From: Acholeplasmataceae bacterium | GTDB lineage: Bacteria > Bacillota_I > Bacilli_A > Izemoplasmatales > Hujiaoplasmataceae | Length of the DNA stretch: 6,683 nucleotides | Assembly: GCA_012515085.1 (NCBI GenBank) | Contig: JAAYZB010000131.1 | Location: 1 to 6,683, forward strand | Direction: 5' to 3' | Shown: piece after piece, positions 1 through 6,175 of the stretch | How positions within the stretch are numbered: the first letter of the stretch is position 1 | Layout of the letters: each line of letters begins with the position of its first letter | Translations under genes and position numbers: made by a program | The notes under the pieces: generated by a model | Databases searched by the model: none | What the model saw: the letters and a program-made list of their open reading frames with translations, nothing else | Told to the model about the DNA's origin: nothing

Positions 1-1018
1 TCAGATATTGATATAAGTTGGCGATGGCGATGACTTGTTCATCGCTATGATTCGTGAGATCATTCAAGCGGTAGTGATAGCGATTGGGCTCATAGGGGAC
101 TGCCGGACGAAAGCGGCAGTAAAAATTCGTGATGAGCGAAAAAAGTTCGGTTCGAGCATTTAAAAGATACTTGTGCAGGCGGGTCGCTGTTTTCTTCAAC
201 TGCCCGCTGATCTCGTCACTGTCCAGGATCTTCTCCAAATCGCGTTCATGCAAATACAGATACAATTCAAACAATGTTTGAAACTCTTTTCCCGAATCGC
301 GGATTTGTTTTTCTACGAAGACGAACAATTCGCTGACCACTTTTTGATAAGCCAAGTCTTCTTGGATAGCCGATACTCTGGCTTCTTTTCGGATCTCATC
401 CAAAAACCAATAGATGTCTTCTTGGTATTTGTCAATCACTTGATTCATCTTCACCCAATCATAATTCATATCGGTATAGAGCTTTTCGTTATAAAGGATC
501 TGAACGAGGAAAACAAAGTAAAACACCACCAAAATCACGATATGGATAATGATCACCCCCGGGATGTCCGGGGTATTGATCAGACTTGCTTGATGCGTAA
601 GGATATAGTAGATGCCAAGCCCCGCCACCGCGGTAGCATAAAGCAAGTATGCATACAGTTCTTGATAAAAGACAATCACGGATAAGGAAATGAAAAAGAA
701 GAGATAAGCATAGAACTCGTTCGTCCCGTTCGTATAAAGCAACGCGAGTCCGATCGTGTAGAGAATGCTGATCTGGATCGATGGAACGATCCGGTTCAAG
801 GACACAAAAAGCGTGATGAGCGCATAAGAAACAAGAAACACGACGAGAAACAAGATTTTCATTCCAGCGGAATAATCGAGAAAGAAAATGGAAAACGGAA
901 TCGTAATTGCGGTCATAAGCCCAAGAAAAATCAACACCAAGATCGCTTTGATTTTTCTCACTTCACTCATCGGCAAGAATTCGGCATCGCGGATGCGACG
1001 GAAAAAGCTCTTCATCAT
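1..1018 (-). CDS. Six-TM membrane protein with degenerate HD-GYP-like C-terminal domain (partial, 3' end outside window)
   Basis: An open frame of 339 codons runs from ATG at 1018 to the window edge without a stop. The first ATG overlaps the TGA of the upstream gene (ATGATGA), so translation is probably coupled; a second ATG follows directly. Hydrophobic stretches suggest six membrane segments at about residues 24-46, 52-74, 80-96, 102-119, 121-140 and 152-176. A cytoplasmic part rich in charged residues follows. Its last visible stretch, VIAIANLYQYL (329-339), resembles the RILAIADVYDAL segment of HD-GYP domains, but I see no HD pair, HHE or GYP motif before it. The layout parallels the gene upstream, so the two are probably diverged paralogues acting together. 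Family assignment is inference. If correct, the protein would be a non-catalytic membrane sensor or scaffold rather than a cyclic-di-GMP hydrolase. No function is established. Confidence 0.85.
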   Translation of the reverse strand, partial: MMKSFFRRIRDAEFLPMSEVRKIKAILVLIFLGLMTAITIPFSIFFLDYSAGMKILFLVVFLVSYALITLFVSLNRIVPSIQISILYTIGLALLYTNGTNEFYAYLFFFISLSVIVFYQELYAYLLYATAVAGLGIYYILTHQASLINTPDIPGVIIIHIVILVVFYFVFLVQILYNEKLYTDMNYDWVKMNQVIDKYQEDIYWFLDEIRKEARVSAIQEDLAYQKVVSELFVFVEKQIRDSGKEFQTLFELYLYLHERDLEKILDSDEISGQLKKTATRLHKYLLNARTELFSLITNFYCRFRPAVPYEPNRYHYRLNDLTNHSDEQVIAIANLYQYL

Positions 1019-2211
1019 CGATCCCGCCTTTTCAACCAATCATCCACAATCGACGCGAACACATCGGTGTTCTTCTGATAGATCTGGAATACCCGAGGAT
1101 CGATCGTGTAGCTGTAATCGGTCGAAGTCAATATCGACCGAATGTCCGCTTCTTCCAATTCCGGCATTCCTGGCATCCCGCGTTTCAACGCGGCATAAAA
1201 CAAGACAAACGCCAAGATCTTGATATCCAAGGAGTCTTTTTGGTGATTGAAACTCTTAAAATGCGTTTCCGAGAATATTTCCCGTTTTTTTACTTCCACG
1301 TTGAACGTGTGGCTCATCTTGAGAGCGGATTTTCGTAATTTTCCATTTCCACCGATTCGGAGTTGCTCGAGCCGTTCCCAATCGCTTTTCCCGTATTGTG
1401 GATGATTTTGGAGCATCGCGGGAGTCAACTCGCCTTTTTCCAATTTCTTTAATATGCTCACTTTTTCCTGAAACAAATTCTCAATCCCGATCTTCCGGCA
1501 GAAGGCTTCCAAGAACTGGCTCGTCCGCTCGTAATAGCGATCGGTATCGACCGCCGTTTTCGTGACTTCTTTTTCTAAGTCGATCAACAAATCCAAATTG
1601 CGGAATTCTGTTTCTTTGGACATGGCTATCTGGCTGTAAAAGAATTGCTTCTGTTTGATGATGATATACGACGTGATCGTCAGAATCAAAATGAATGCGA
1701 TGAAAAAAAGTGTCAAACCGGCATTGTTTTCCGCCGATGGGTTTTCCATAAACAAATACTCTGGATATCCTTTGACGATCATGATCGCAAAAAACAACAA
1801 AAACAAATTCGAGATAAACATGATCCGCATGTCTTGAAAAAACGCGCAGATCGCATAAGCGATAAAAAGCACGATGACCGCCGCGGGTGATGCAAACACA
1901 AACAAGATTCCCAGCGCTAAGGAATAGACTCCCAAAGTGGTCAAATATTTGTTCAACTGGTAAAACCGGTTGTTTTCACTTCCGTAAGCCAAATTGCCGA
2001 TATTGAAGAGAATCACAAAAAGAAACCCAAACATCAGAATCAGGGTTTGTCTTAAAGGGAAATCCGCAATCAGCATATAGATGAACACCATGATCATCAT
2101 GACGGTCAATAGCCCGATCACAAAATGGTTTTTAGTTCGTAGATGCTGAATTTCCAAATCTTCCCGATAATCTTCAATTTCCGGAAACATATAGGACCGT
2201 TTGCGGTTCAA
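1015..2211 (-). CDS. Six-TM membrane protein with degenerate HD-GYP-like domain, 398 aa, TTG start
   Basis: I choose the TTG at 2211. A perfect AGGAGG (2223-2218) lies 6 bases upstream and overlaps the TAG of rsmG. The open frame extends up to 2298, but that would place 77 bases inside rsmG with no ribosome site; the ATG at 2190 also lacks one. About six membrane segments occupy residues 30-187, followed by a cytoplasmic region. The C-terminal half can be laid on an HD-GYP domain: YYERTSQFLEAFCRKIGI (226-243) fits the first helix with Tyr in place of His; GELTPAMLQNHPQYG (260-274) fits the LT..E...HP..G segment; KILAFVLFYAALKRG (331-345) fits RILAIADVYDALTS; IDPRVFQIY (370-378) fits FDPELV. 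The HD metal-ligand loop, HHE and GYP are missing, so hydrolase activity is unlikely. The call rests on pattern matching by eye. It is translated with rsmG upstream and the paralogue downstream. Confidence 0.85.
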   Translation of the reverse strand: MNRKRSYMFPEIEDYREDLEIQHLRTKNHFVIGLLTVMMIMVFIYMLIADFPLRQTLILMFGFLFVILFNIGNLAYGSENNRFYQLNKYLTTLGVYSLALGILFVFASPAAVIVLFIAYAICAFFQDMRIMFISNLFLLFFAIMIVKGYPEYLFMENPSAENNAGLTLFFIAFILILTITSYIIIKQKQFFYSQIAMSKETEFRNLDLLIDLEKEVTKTAVDTDRYYERTSQFLEAFCRKIGIENLFQEKVSILKKLEKGELTPAMLQNHPQYGKSDWERLEQLRIGGNGKLRKSALKMSHTFNVEVKKREIFSETHFKSFNHQKDSLDIKILAFVLFYAALKRGMPGMPELEEADIRSILTSTDYSYTIDPRVFQIYQKNTDVFASIVDDWLKRRDR

Positions 2212-2221
2212 GCTTGACCTC

Positions 2222-2914
2222 CTAAAGCGGGTGTTTCTTGATTTTTCCGAATGCCCGCGGATATTCCAGGGGCGTTTGTTTGGTCTTATGAATGACAATG
2301 AGCGCGCGTGTCAACTCGGGTTCGATAGTGACCAGTTGCACCTGTTTGACGTTTCCGCCCAACTTTTCGATCGCAGAAATTGCCGTTGTCAACTCCGCTT
2401 CATAATGCGCGCTTTTCATCGCGATAAAGTATCCGCCGATTTTTACGTAAGGCAAACAAAGCTCTGAAAGCAGATTTAGTTTGGCAACGGCTCGGGATAC
2501 CACCAAATCATAGCTCGCTTTTGTTTTCATCTCTTCGATGCGTCCGTGAACAAACGTTAGTCCCGACAGTTCCAAGCGCTCTGAGAGCCGTTTTAAAAAT
2601 TCGATCTTTTTCATTGTCGCATCGATCAATGTCAGCTTCAGTTCCGGGAAAACAATCTTGAGCGGAATGGCGGGAAACCCTGCACCAGAGCCCACATCCA
2701 GGACTTGTTGGTTGGAAAAAGGATAAACCTTCGAGAGCGTGAGCGAATCAAGAAAGTGTTTGCTATAGATCGCTTCCGGATCCAAGATCGTTGTCAGATT
2801 CAACACTTGGCTTTCCTGAATCAGATAGTTCCGATACTTTTCAAACGCTTGAGATATCTCCGGCGTTAAAGTTATTCCGAGAGAGGACAAACTCTCGATA
2901 AAACGCTCATTCAT
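2222..2914 (-). CDS. rsmG: 16S rRNA (guanine-527-N7) methyltransferase RsmG
   Basis: RsmG (GidB) uses S-adenosylmethionine to methylate N7 of G527 in the 530 loop of 16S rRNA; loss in other bacteria gives low-level streptomycin resistance. The 230-aa product has the usual family length. Visible marks are KHFLDSL (residues 52-58), the SAM-binding loop LDVGSGAGFP (72-81), an acidic strand-end LTLIDA, VVSRAVAKL for the active-site region, and the closing YPRAFGKIKKHPL typical of the family. The ATG at 2914 is preceded by AAGGTGAT (2925-2918), about 4-5 bases upstream. It lies 68 bases after mnmG, with no clear terminator between, so co-transcription is likely. Its TAG stop is embedded in the ribosome binding site of the next gene. 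All expected motifs are intact. Confidence 0.97.
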   Translation of the reverse strand: MNERFIESLSSLGITLTPEISQAFEKYRNYLIQESQVLNLTTILDPEAIYSKHFLDSLTLSKVYPFSNQQVLDVGSGAGFPAIPLKIVFPELKLTLIDATMKKIEFLKRLSERLELSGLTFVHGRIEEMKTKASYDLVVSRAVAKLNLLSELCLPYVKIGGYFIAMKSAHYEAELTTAISAIEKLGGNVKQVQLVTIEPELTRALIVIHKTKQTPLEYPRAFGKIKKHPL

Positions 2915-2931
2915 GGCATCACCTTGGACTT

Positions 2932-2960
2932 ATTTTACCACAATCACTCTTGATTGGGAA
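2932..2960 (-). promoter_or_regulatory. Possible weak promoter ahead of rsmG
   Basis: On the - strand, TGGTAAAAT (2940-2932) is an extended -10 with 5 of 6 matches. A hexamer TTCCCA (2960-2955) lies 17 bases upstream with 4 of 6 matches. Transcription would start near 2925, leaving a leader of only about 10 bases that begins at the ribosome site. The short leader makes this a weak call; read-through from mnmG is sufficient to explain expression. Confidence 0.25.
2941..2956. repeat. Small perfect inverted repeat between mnmG and rsmG
   Basis: CAATCA-CTCT-TGATTG is a perfect 6-base inverted repeat with a 4-base loop. It sits in the mnmG-rsmG gap and would form a hairpin in the mRNA. No T-run follows it on either strand, so it does not look like a terminator. 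It could be a processing site or chance. Confidence 0.4.
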
Positions 2961-2982
2961 ACAGGGATTCAAAAACCCAAAA

Positions 2983-4845
2983 CTATTTCGAACGTCGTTG
3001 TTTCAAGGCAATGAGCAACATTTGAATATCTGCTGGATTCACGCCACTGATCCGGGCCGCTTGCCCGATCGAAGCGGGACGGATCCTCGCAAGTTTCTGC
3101 CTCGCCTCGAGTGCCAAATTGTTCAGAGCATGATAATCGATATCCTCGGGAATTTGAATGGCTTCATTCTTTTGGAAGTGTTCCGCTTCTTTGATCGCTT
3201 TGGCAATATATCCTTGATACTTGATTTCAATCTCGATTTCTTCCATCACCTCATCGGCAATGTGATTCAATTCTAAAAATAGCTGTTTTGCGATATGAGC
3301 TGTGAAGTCCGGCCGTTTAAACAACTCGGCCAAGGTCATTTTATTTCTTAAGGGAGCGAGTCCCTTCTGGATAAATTGCTCATTGATGACATCCGTTGGC
3401 GTGATGAAAGTTTGGTTCAATTGTTCGTAACATTTTAGTATTGTTGCTTTTTTTTCCAAAAAGCGTTGATACATCCCCTTATCCAAGAGTCCGATATCAT
3501 GACCGATTTCCATCAGCCTGGAATCCGCATTGTCATGCCGAAGCAAAAGTCGAAACTCTGCTCTGGATGTTAACATCCGATACGGCTCCTTGGTTTCTTT
3601 CGTCACCAAATCGTCGATCAGCACTCCGATGTACGCTTGATCGCGCCTTAAGACCAACGGCGGTTTTTGTTCGATTTTTCTGGAGGCGTTGATCCCGGCA
3701 ATCAGTCCTTGAGCGGCAGCTTCTTCATAGCCGCTGGTCCCATTGACTTGACCGGCGAAATACAAATTGCGAACGACTAACGATTCCAAAGACGGTTTGA
3801 GCATGGTCGCATGGATGGCATCGTATTCGATCGCATAGGCATATTTGGTTATTATTGCCTTTTCCAACCCGGGCAAAGAGGCGACCATCTGATCTTGGAC
3901 AGCCTTTGGCATCGACGTCGAAAAACCTTGGAGATAGACTTCGTCCAAAGAGGCGCTTTCGGGTTCAATAAAGAGTTGGTGCCGCGGCTTGTCCGAAAAA
4001 CGGACAAGTTTATCCTCGATGGACGGGCAATAGCGCGGACCGACTCCCTCAACGAGTCCGCTGTATAACGCAGACTCCAGCAGGTGTTCTTGGATGATTT
4101 CATGCGTTTTTGGGACGGTATGGATCAAATAACACGGCCATTCTTCATCGAGTACACGGAGATAGTCGGGATCATGGCTGAAGCGATGAATGAACCCATC
4201 CCCGGGCGATAACGTCATCTTGGAAAAGTCGATGGAATCGCGTTTCAGCCGTTGTGGTGTTCCGGTTTTCAATCGGAACGTGGGAATCCCCAACTCGCGC
4301 AGATGTGCCGATAAACCGATCGACGGCCTTTCGTTTTCCGGACCGGAGGGCGTTTTCGTATTTCCAATCAAGATGGCACCTTCCATGAAGGTGCCGGTCG
4401 TGATGATGACCGTTTGACCCATCAGAGCTTCTCCGGATTCCAAAATCACTCCGGTGACTGTTTGATTATCCACCATCAATCGGTTGACAAAGGCTTCGCG
4501 ACATTCCAAATTCTGTTGGTTTTTAAGCGTCTTTAACATTGTTTGCGAGTAAAGCACTTTATCGGATTGCGCTCGAAGCGCCCGGACCGCCGGGCCTTTG
4601 GAACTATTCAACATTTTCATTTGCAGTGCGGTTTGATCGGTGTTCTTTCCCATTTCACCGCCCAATGCGTCTATTTCCCGAACCAAGGTCCCCTTCGCCG
4701 GACCGCCAATCGAAGGATTACAGGGCATGGAAGCCACTTTGTTTAAGTTGCCGGTCACGAGCAAGGTCCGATGATGGAGTCTCGCAGCCGCCAACGCCGC
4801 TTCACACCCGGCATGGCCGCCTCCGACCACAATACAATCAAACAT
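2983..4845 (-). CDS. mnmG: tRNA uridine-5-carboxymethylaminomethyl modification enzyme MnmG (GidA)
   Basis: MnmG is the FAD-binding subunit of the MnmE-MnmG complex, which places the cmnm5 group on wobble uridine 34 of tRNAs reading split codon boxes. The 620-aa product matches the family's usual length. The FAD loop IVVGGGHAGCEAA is at residues 5-17, PCNPSIGGPAKG at 41-52, KTGTPQR farther in, the catalytic-region GPRYCPSIEDK with Cys273, and FAGQVNGTSGYEEAAAQG near residue 370. The C-terminal MnmE-binding helical region ends in RPASIGQAARISGV followed by KQRRSK. The start is ATG at 4845, preceded by a strong AAAGGGGGTGA. The frame stays open to 4938, but those 31 extra codons are antisense-free SRP RNA sequence, not protein. 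It sits directly after ffs, with about 28 bases between, and before rsmG, the classic gidA-gidB pair. No separate promoter is evident. Confidence 0.98.
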   Translation of the reverse strand: MFDCIVVGGGHAGCEAALAAARLHHRTLLVTGNLNKVASMPCNPSIGGPAKGTLVREIDALGGEMGKNTDQTALQMKMLNSSKGPAVRALRAQSDKVLYSQTMLKTLKNQQNLECREAFVNRLMVDNQTVTGVILESGEALMGQTVIITTGTFMEGAILIGNTKTPSGPENERPSIGLSAHLRELGIPTFRLKTGTPQRLKRDSIDFSKMTLSPGDGFIHRFSHDPDYLRVLDEEWPCYLIHTVPKTHEIIQEHLLESALYSGLVEGVGPRYCPSIEDKLVRFSDKPRHQLFIEPESASLDEVYLQGFSTSMPKAVQDQMVASLPGLEKAIITKYAYAIEYDAIHATMLKPSLESLVVRNLYFAGQVNGTSGYEEAAAQGLIAGINASRKIEQKPPLVLRRDQAYIGVLIDDLVTKETKEPYRMLTSRAEFRLLLRHDNADSRLMEIGHDIGLLDKGMYQRFLEKKATILKCYEQLNQTFITPTDVINEQFIQKGLAPLRNKMTLAELFKRPDFTAHIAKQLFLELNHIADEVMEEIEIEIKYQGYIAKAIKEAEHFQKNEAIQIPEDIDYHALNNLALEARQKLARIRPASIGQAARISGVNPADIQMLLIALKQRRSK

Positions 4846-4873
4846 GGCTTCACCCCCTTTTAAAAATAGTCTT

Positions 4874-4888
4874 AAAAAGAATCTCTCT
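4874..4888 (-). terminator. Terminal helix of ffs with T-rich tail, possible leaky terminator
   Basis: The 3' arm of the SRP RNA outer helix, AGAGAGATTCTT, runs straight into TTT (TTCTTTTT), giving a hairpin plus U-run. The helix closes over the whole RNA, so it is a weaker or slower terminator than a compact hairpin. Read-through would feed mnmG, whose ribosome site is only about 10 bases farther on. Confidence 0.4.
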
Positions 4889-4996
4889 TCGGGCATCCCC
4901 ATCCACATAGCTACCCTACTTAAGGCTGCTTCCGTCAAGACCTGACCTAATTCGTGGATACCTATTGAATGGAGATGCCCCGAGAGAGATTCTTGC
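4874..4996 (-). ncRNA. ffs: Signal recognition particle RNA, short bacterial (4.5S-like) type
   Basis: This RNA binds Ffh and FtsY to deliver nascent membrane proteins to SecYEG. The conserved core is 4947-4924: GGTCAGG, then the apical loop, then GGAAGCAGCC, matching the Ffh-binding domain IV of E. coli 4.5S RNA in length and in the symmetric and asymmetric loop bases. The outer helix is long: AAGAATCTCTCT (4994-4983) pairs perfectly with AGAGAGATTCTT (4888-4877), and GGCATCTCCAT pairs with ATGGGGATGCC inside it. Internal pairs TATCC/GGGTA and ATAG/CTAT complete a rod about 120 nt long. There is no Alu domain, unlike the ~270-nt Bacillus RNA. The apical loop reads UGAC rather than GGAA. The ends are set by the promoter (start near 4996) and the TTCTTTTT tail at 4874, and are accurate to a few bases. 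Confidence 0.95.
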
Positions 4997-5002
4997 GACC
5001 TT

Positions 5003-5030
5003 ATTATATCATATCGATGGTTTTATTCAA
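5003..5030 (-). promoter_or_regulatory. Strong promoter of ffs, inside the end of tadA
   Basis: On the - strand, -35 TTGAAT (5030-5025) is followed by a 16-base spacer and a perfect -10 TATAAT (5008-5003) with the TG extension (TGATATAAT). Transcription should begin near 4996, matching the base of the SRP RNA outer helix. The -10 box overlaps the TAA stop of tadA (5006-5004). Confidence 0.85.
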
Positions 5031-5504
5031 TGACTTTTGTTGGCGGATCTTTTTGAAAAAATCCTTCAACAGTCGACTGGATTCTTCTTCCAAAACACCC
5101 GCTACGACTTGGACATGATGATTGAATGGGGCATCAAACAAGTTGATAATCGATTGGTGTGCTCCGAATTTCGGTTCTCGAGAACCATACACCAGCCGCT
5201 TGATTCTTGCCTGGATCATCGCTCCGGAGCACATTGCACACGGTTCGAGCGTGACATAAAGGCAACACTCATCCAGCCGCCAACAGCCAATTTTTTTGAC
5301 GGCTTTCTGGATGGCGATCATTTCCGCATGGCCAAACAAACTATTGGATTTCTCCCGAACATTATGTCCTCTCGCGATGATCTTATCGTCTTTGACAATA
5401 ACGCATCCCACCGGGACATCGCCTGTTGCCAGCGATTTTCCAGCCTCTTTTAAAGCTTCTTTCATGAAGCGATGATCCGGATTATTCTTTATCAGATCGA
5501 TCAT
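5004..5504 (-). CDS. tadA: tRNA-specific adenosine deaminase TadA
   Basis: TadA deaminates adenosine 34 of tRNA-Arg(ACG) to inosine, so the tRNA reads CGU, CGC and CGA. It acts as a homodimer of the cytidine deaminase fold. With the start at 5504 the product is 166 aa, close to the B. subtilis length. The zinc site is complete: HAE at residues 59-61 (His59 ligand, Glu61 proton shuttle) and PCAMC with Cys89 and Cys92. VTLEPC, FGAHQSIINLF and FNHHVQVVAGVLEEE are typical of TadA, not of free-base deaminases. The start is less certain: ATG 5504 has only a weak GGGAAAG about 10 bases upstream and overlaps tdk by 23 bases; ATG 5465 would remove residues before MKEAL that homologues possess; the frame stays open to 5555 without a ribosome site. 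Overlap suggests translational coupling to tdk. Confidence 0.95.
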   Translation of the reverse strand: MIDLIKNNPDHRFMKEALKEAGKSLATGDVPVGCVIVKDDKIIARGHNVREKSNSLFGHAEMIAIQKAVKKIGCWRLDECCLYVTLEPCAMCSGAMIQARIKRLVYGSREPKFGAHQSIINLFDAPFNHHVQVVAGVLEEESSRLLKDFFKKIRQQKSLNKTIDMI

Positions 5505-6090
5505 AGGACTTTGGCTTTCCCGGCACTTCATGACAGTGGCGGCACCGGGCTTCATAAGAATCCTGTGCCCCCACTAAGATAATCGGATCATTCACATTTG
5601 CCGGCCGATTGTTGATGATTCGTTGTGTTCTCGTAGCTGGTGCCTGGCATTTGACACAAATCGCCGTCAGTTTGATCACATCTTCTGCCAAAGCCAAGAG
5701 CCTTGGCATGAACGAAAATGGTTCTCCCCGGAAATTGCGATCAAGTCCAGAAACGATGACTCGAAGCCCTTTGTCCGCCAGATATTCGCAAATATCACAA
5801 GCCTCTTCATCAAGAAACTGGATTTCATCGATTGCGACCACTTCTGTTTCTTCGGTCACATAATCCATGATTTCCCGAGCTTTCGTGATACAAATGGATT
5901 TCGTTCGGGTATTGTTGTGTGACACCACTTCGTCAAAGGTATAGCGGGTATCAATCGTCGGTTTAAAGACGATGATATGTTTCTTGGCATATTCCAAACG
6001 CCGGACCCGACGAATCAATTCTTCGGTTTTTCCAGCAAACATCGGACCGGTGATCACTTCGATCCAACCTTCGCGTTTTGTCTGATTCAT
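5482..6090 (-). CDS. tdk: Thymidine kinase, type II (TK1-like)
   Basis: Thymidine kinase phosphorylates thymidine to dTMP with ATP for nucleotide salvage, working as a tetramer inhibited by dTTP. The 202-aa product has the P-loop GPMFAGKT (residues 15-22), DEIQF with the catalytic Glu89 (88-92), GLDRNFRGEPF, and the lasso domain with two zinc pairs, CVKC (145, 148) and CRHC (183, 186), flanking the substrate-binding loop. I choose ATG 6090 because AAAGGAG lies 10 bases upstream. A GTG at 6099 in frame is only one base after that site and would add three residues. The rpmE-tdk order is common in Firmicutes. The 3' end overlaps tadA by 23 bases. A promoter candidate follows the rpmE terminator. 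Confidence 0.98.
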   Translation of the reverse strand: MNQTKREGWIEVITGPMFAGKTEELIRRVRRLEYAKKHIIVFKPTIDTRYTFDEVVSHNNTRTKSICITKAREIMDYVTEETEVVAIDEIQFLDEEACDICEYLADKGLRVIVSGLDRNFRGEPFSFMPRLLALAEDVIKLTAICVKCQAPATRTQRIINNRPANVNDPIILVGAQDSYEARCRHCHEVPGKPKSYDRSDKE

Positions 6091-6122
6091 GGCGGTCACA
6101 CTCCTTTAGGGTTTCTAAAAAC

Positions 6123-6128
6123 ATTATA
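6123..6128 (-). promoter_or_regulatory. Probable -10 element for tdk
   Basis: A perfect TATAAT (6128-6123, - strand) lies about 25 bases ahead of the tdk ribosome site. No good -35 is found at 16-18 bases: the spaced hexamers fall in the T-run and stem of the rpmE terminator (TGGCTT). The promoter may be weak or may rely on another factor. Confidence 0.5.
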
Positions 6129-6140
6129 CTCAAGCCAAAT

Positions 6141-6170
6141 AAAAAAAGCCAGTGTTCCTGGCTCTTTTTT
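6141..6170 (-). terminator. Intrinsic terminator after rpmE, likely bidirectional
   Basis: On the - strand the stem AGCCAG (6163-6158), loop GAACA and CTGGCT (6152-6147) is followed by a run of T to 6141, 7 bases after the rpmE stop codon. The opposite strand has the same stem followed by CTTTTTT, so it could also stop + strand transcription. The 6-base stem is short but the T-run is good. Confidence 0.85.
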
Positions 6171-6175
6171 ATCGG

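Noticed and set aside
173..685. 170-codon open frame on the + strand
   Set aside because: It is antisense to the partial membrane protein, whose frame shows coherent hydrophobic segments and a coupled start; the + frame has no ribosome site or family signature.
2212..2298. 29-residue upstream extension of the first membrane protein
   Set aside because: It lies mostly inside rsmG, is highly basic and low in recognisable features, and lacks a ribosome site, whereas AGGAGG is perfectly placed for the TTG at 2211.
4539..4910. 123-codon + strand frame opposite mnmG
   Set aside because: Mirror of conserved MnmG codons; no ribosome site and no recognisable protein.
4846..4938. Coding extension of mnmG upstream of 4845
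   Set aside because: It is SRP RNA sequence by motif and pairing, has no ribosome site at its start, and MnmG proteins begin at the FDCIVVGGGHAG segment.
4862..4947. Possible mnmG promoter inside ffs (TTGACG near the core, TATTTT near 4865)
   Set aside because: The two elements are not correctly spaced, and TTGACG is part of the conserved SRP core region and its loop.
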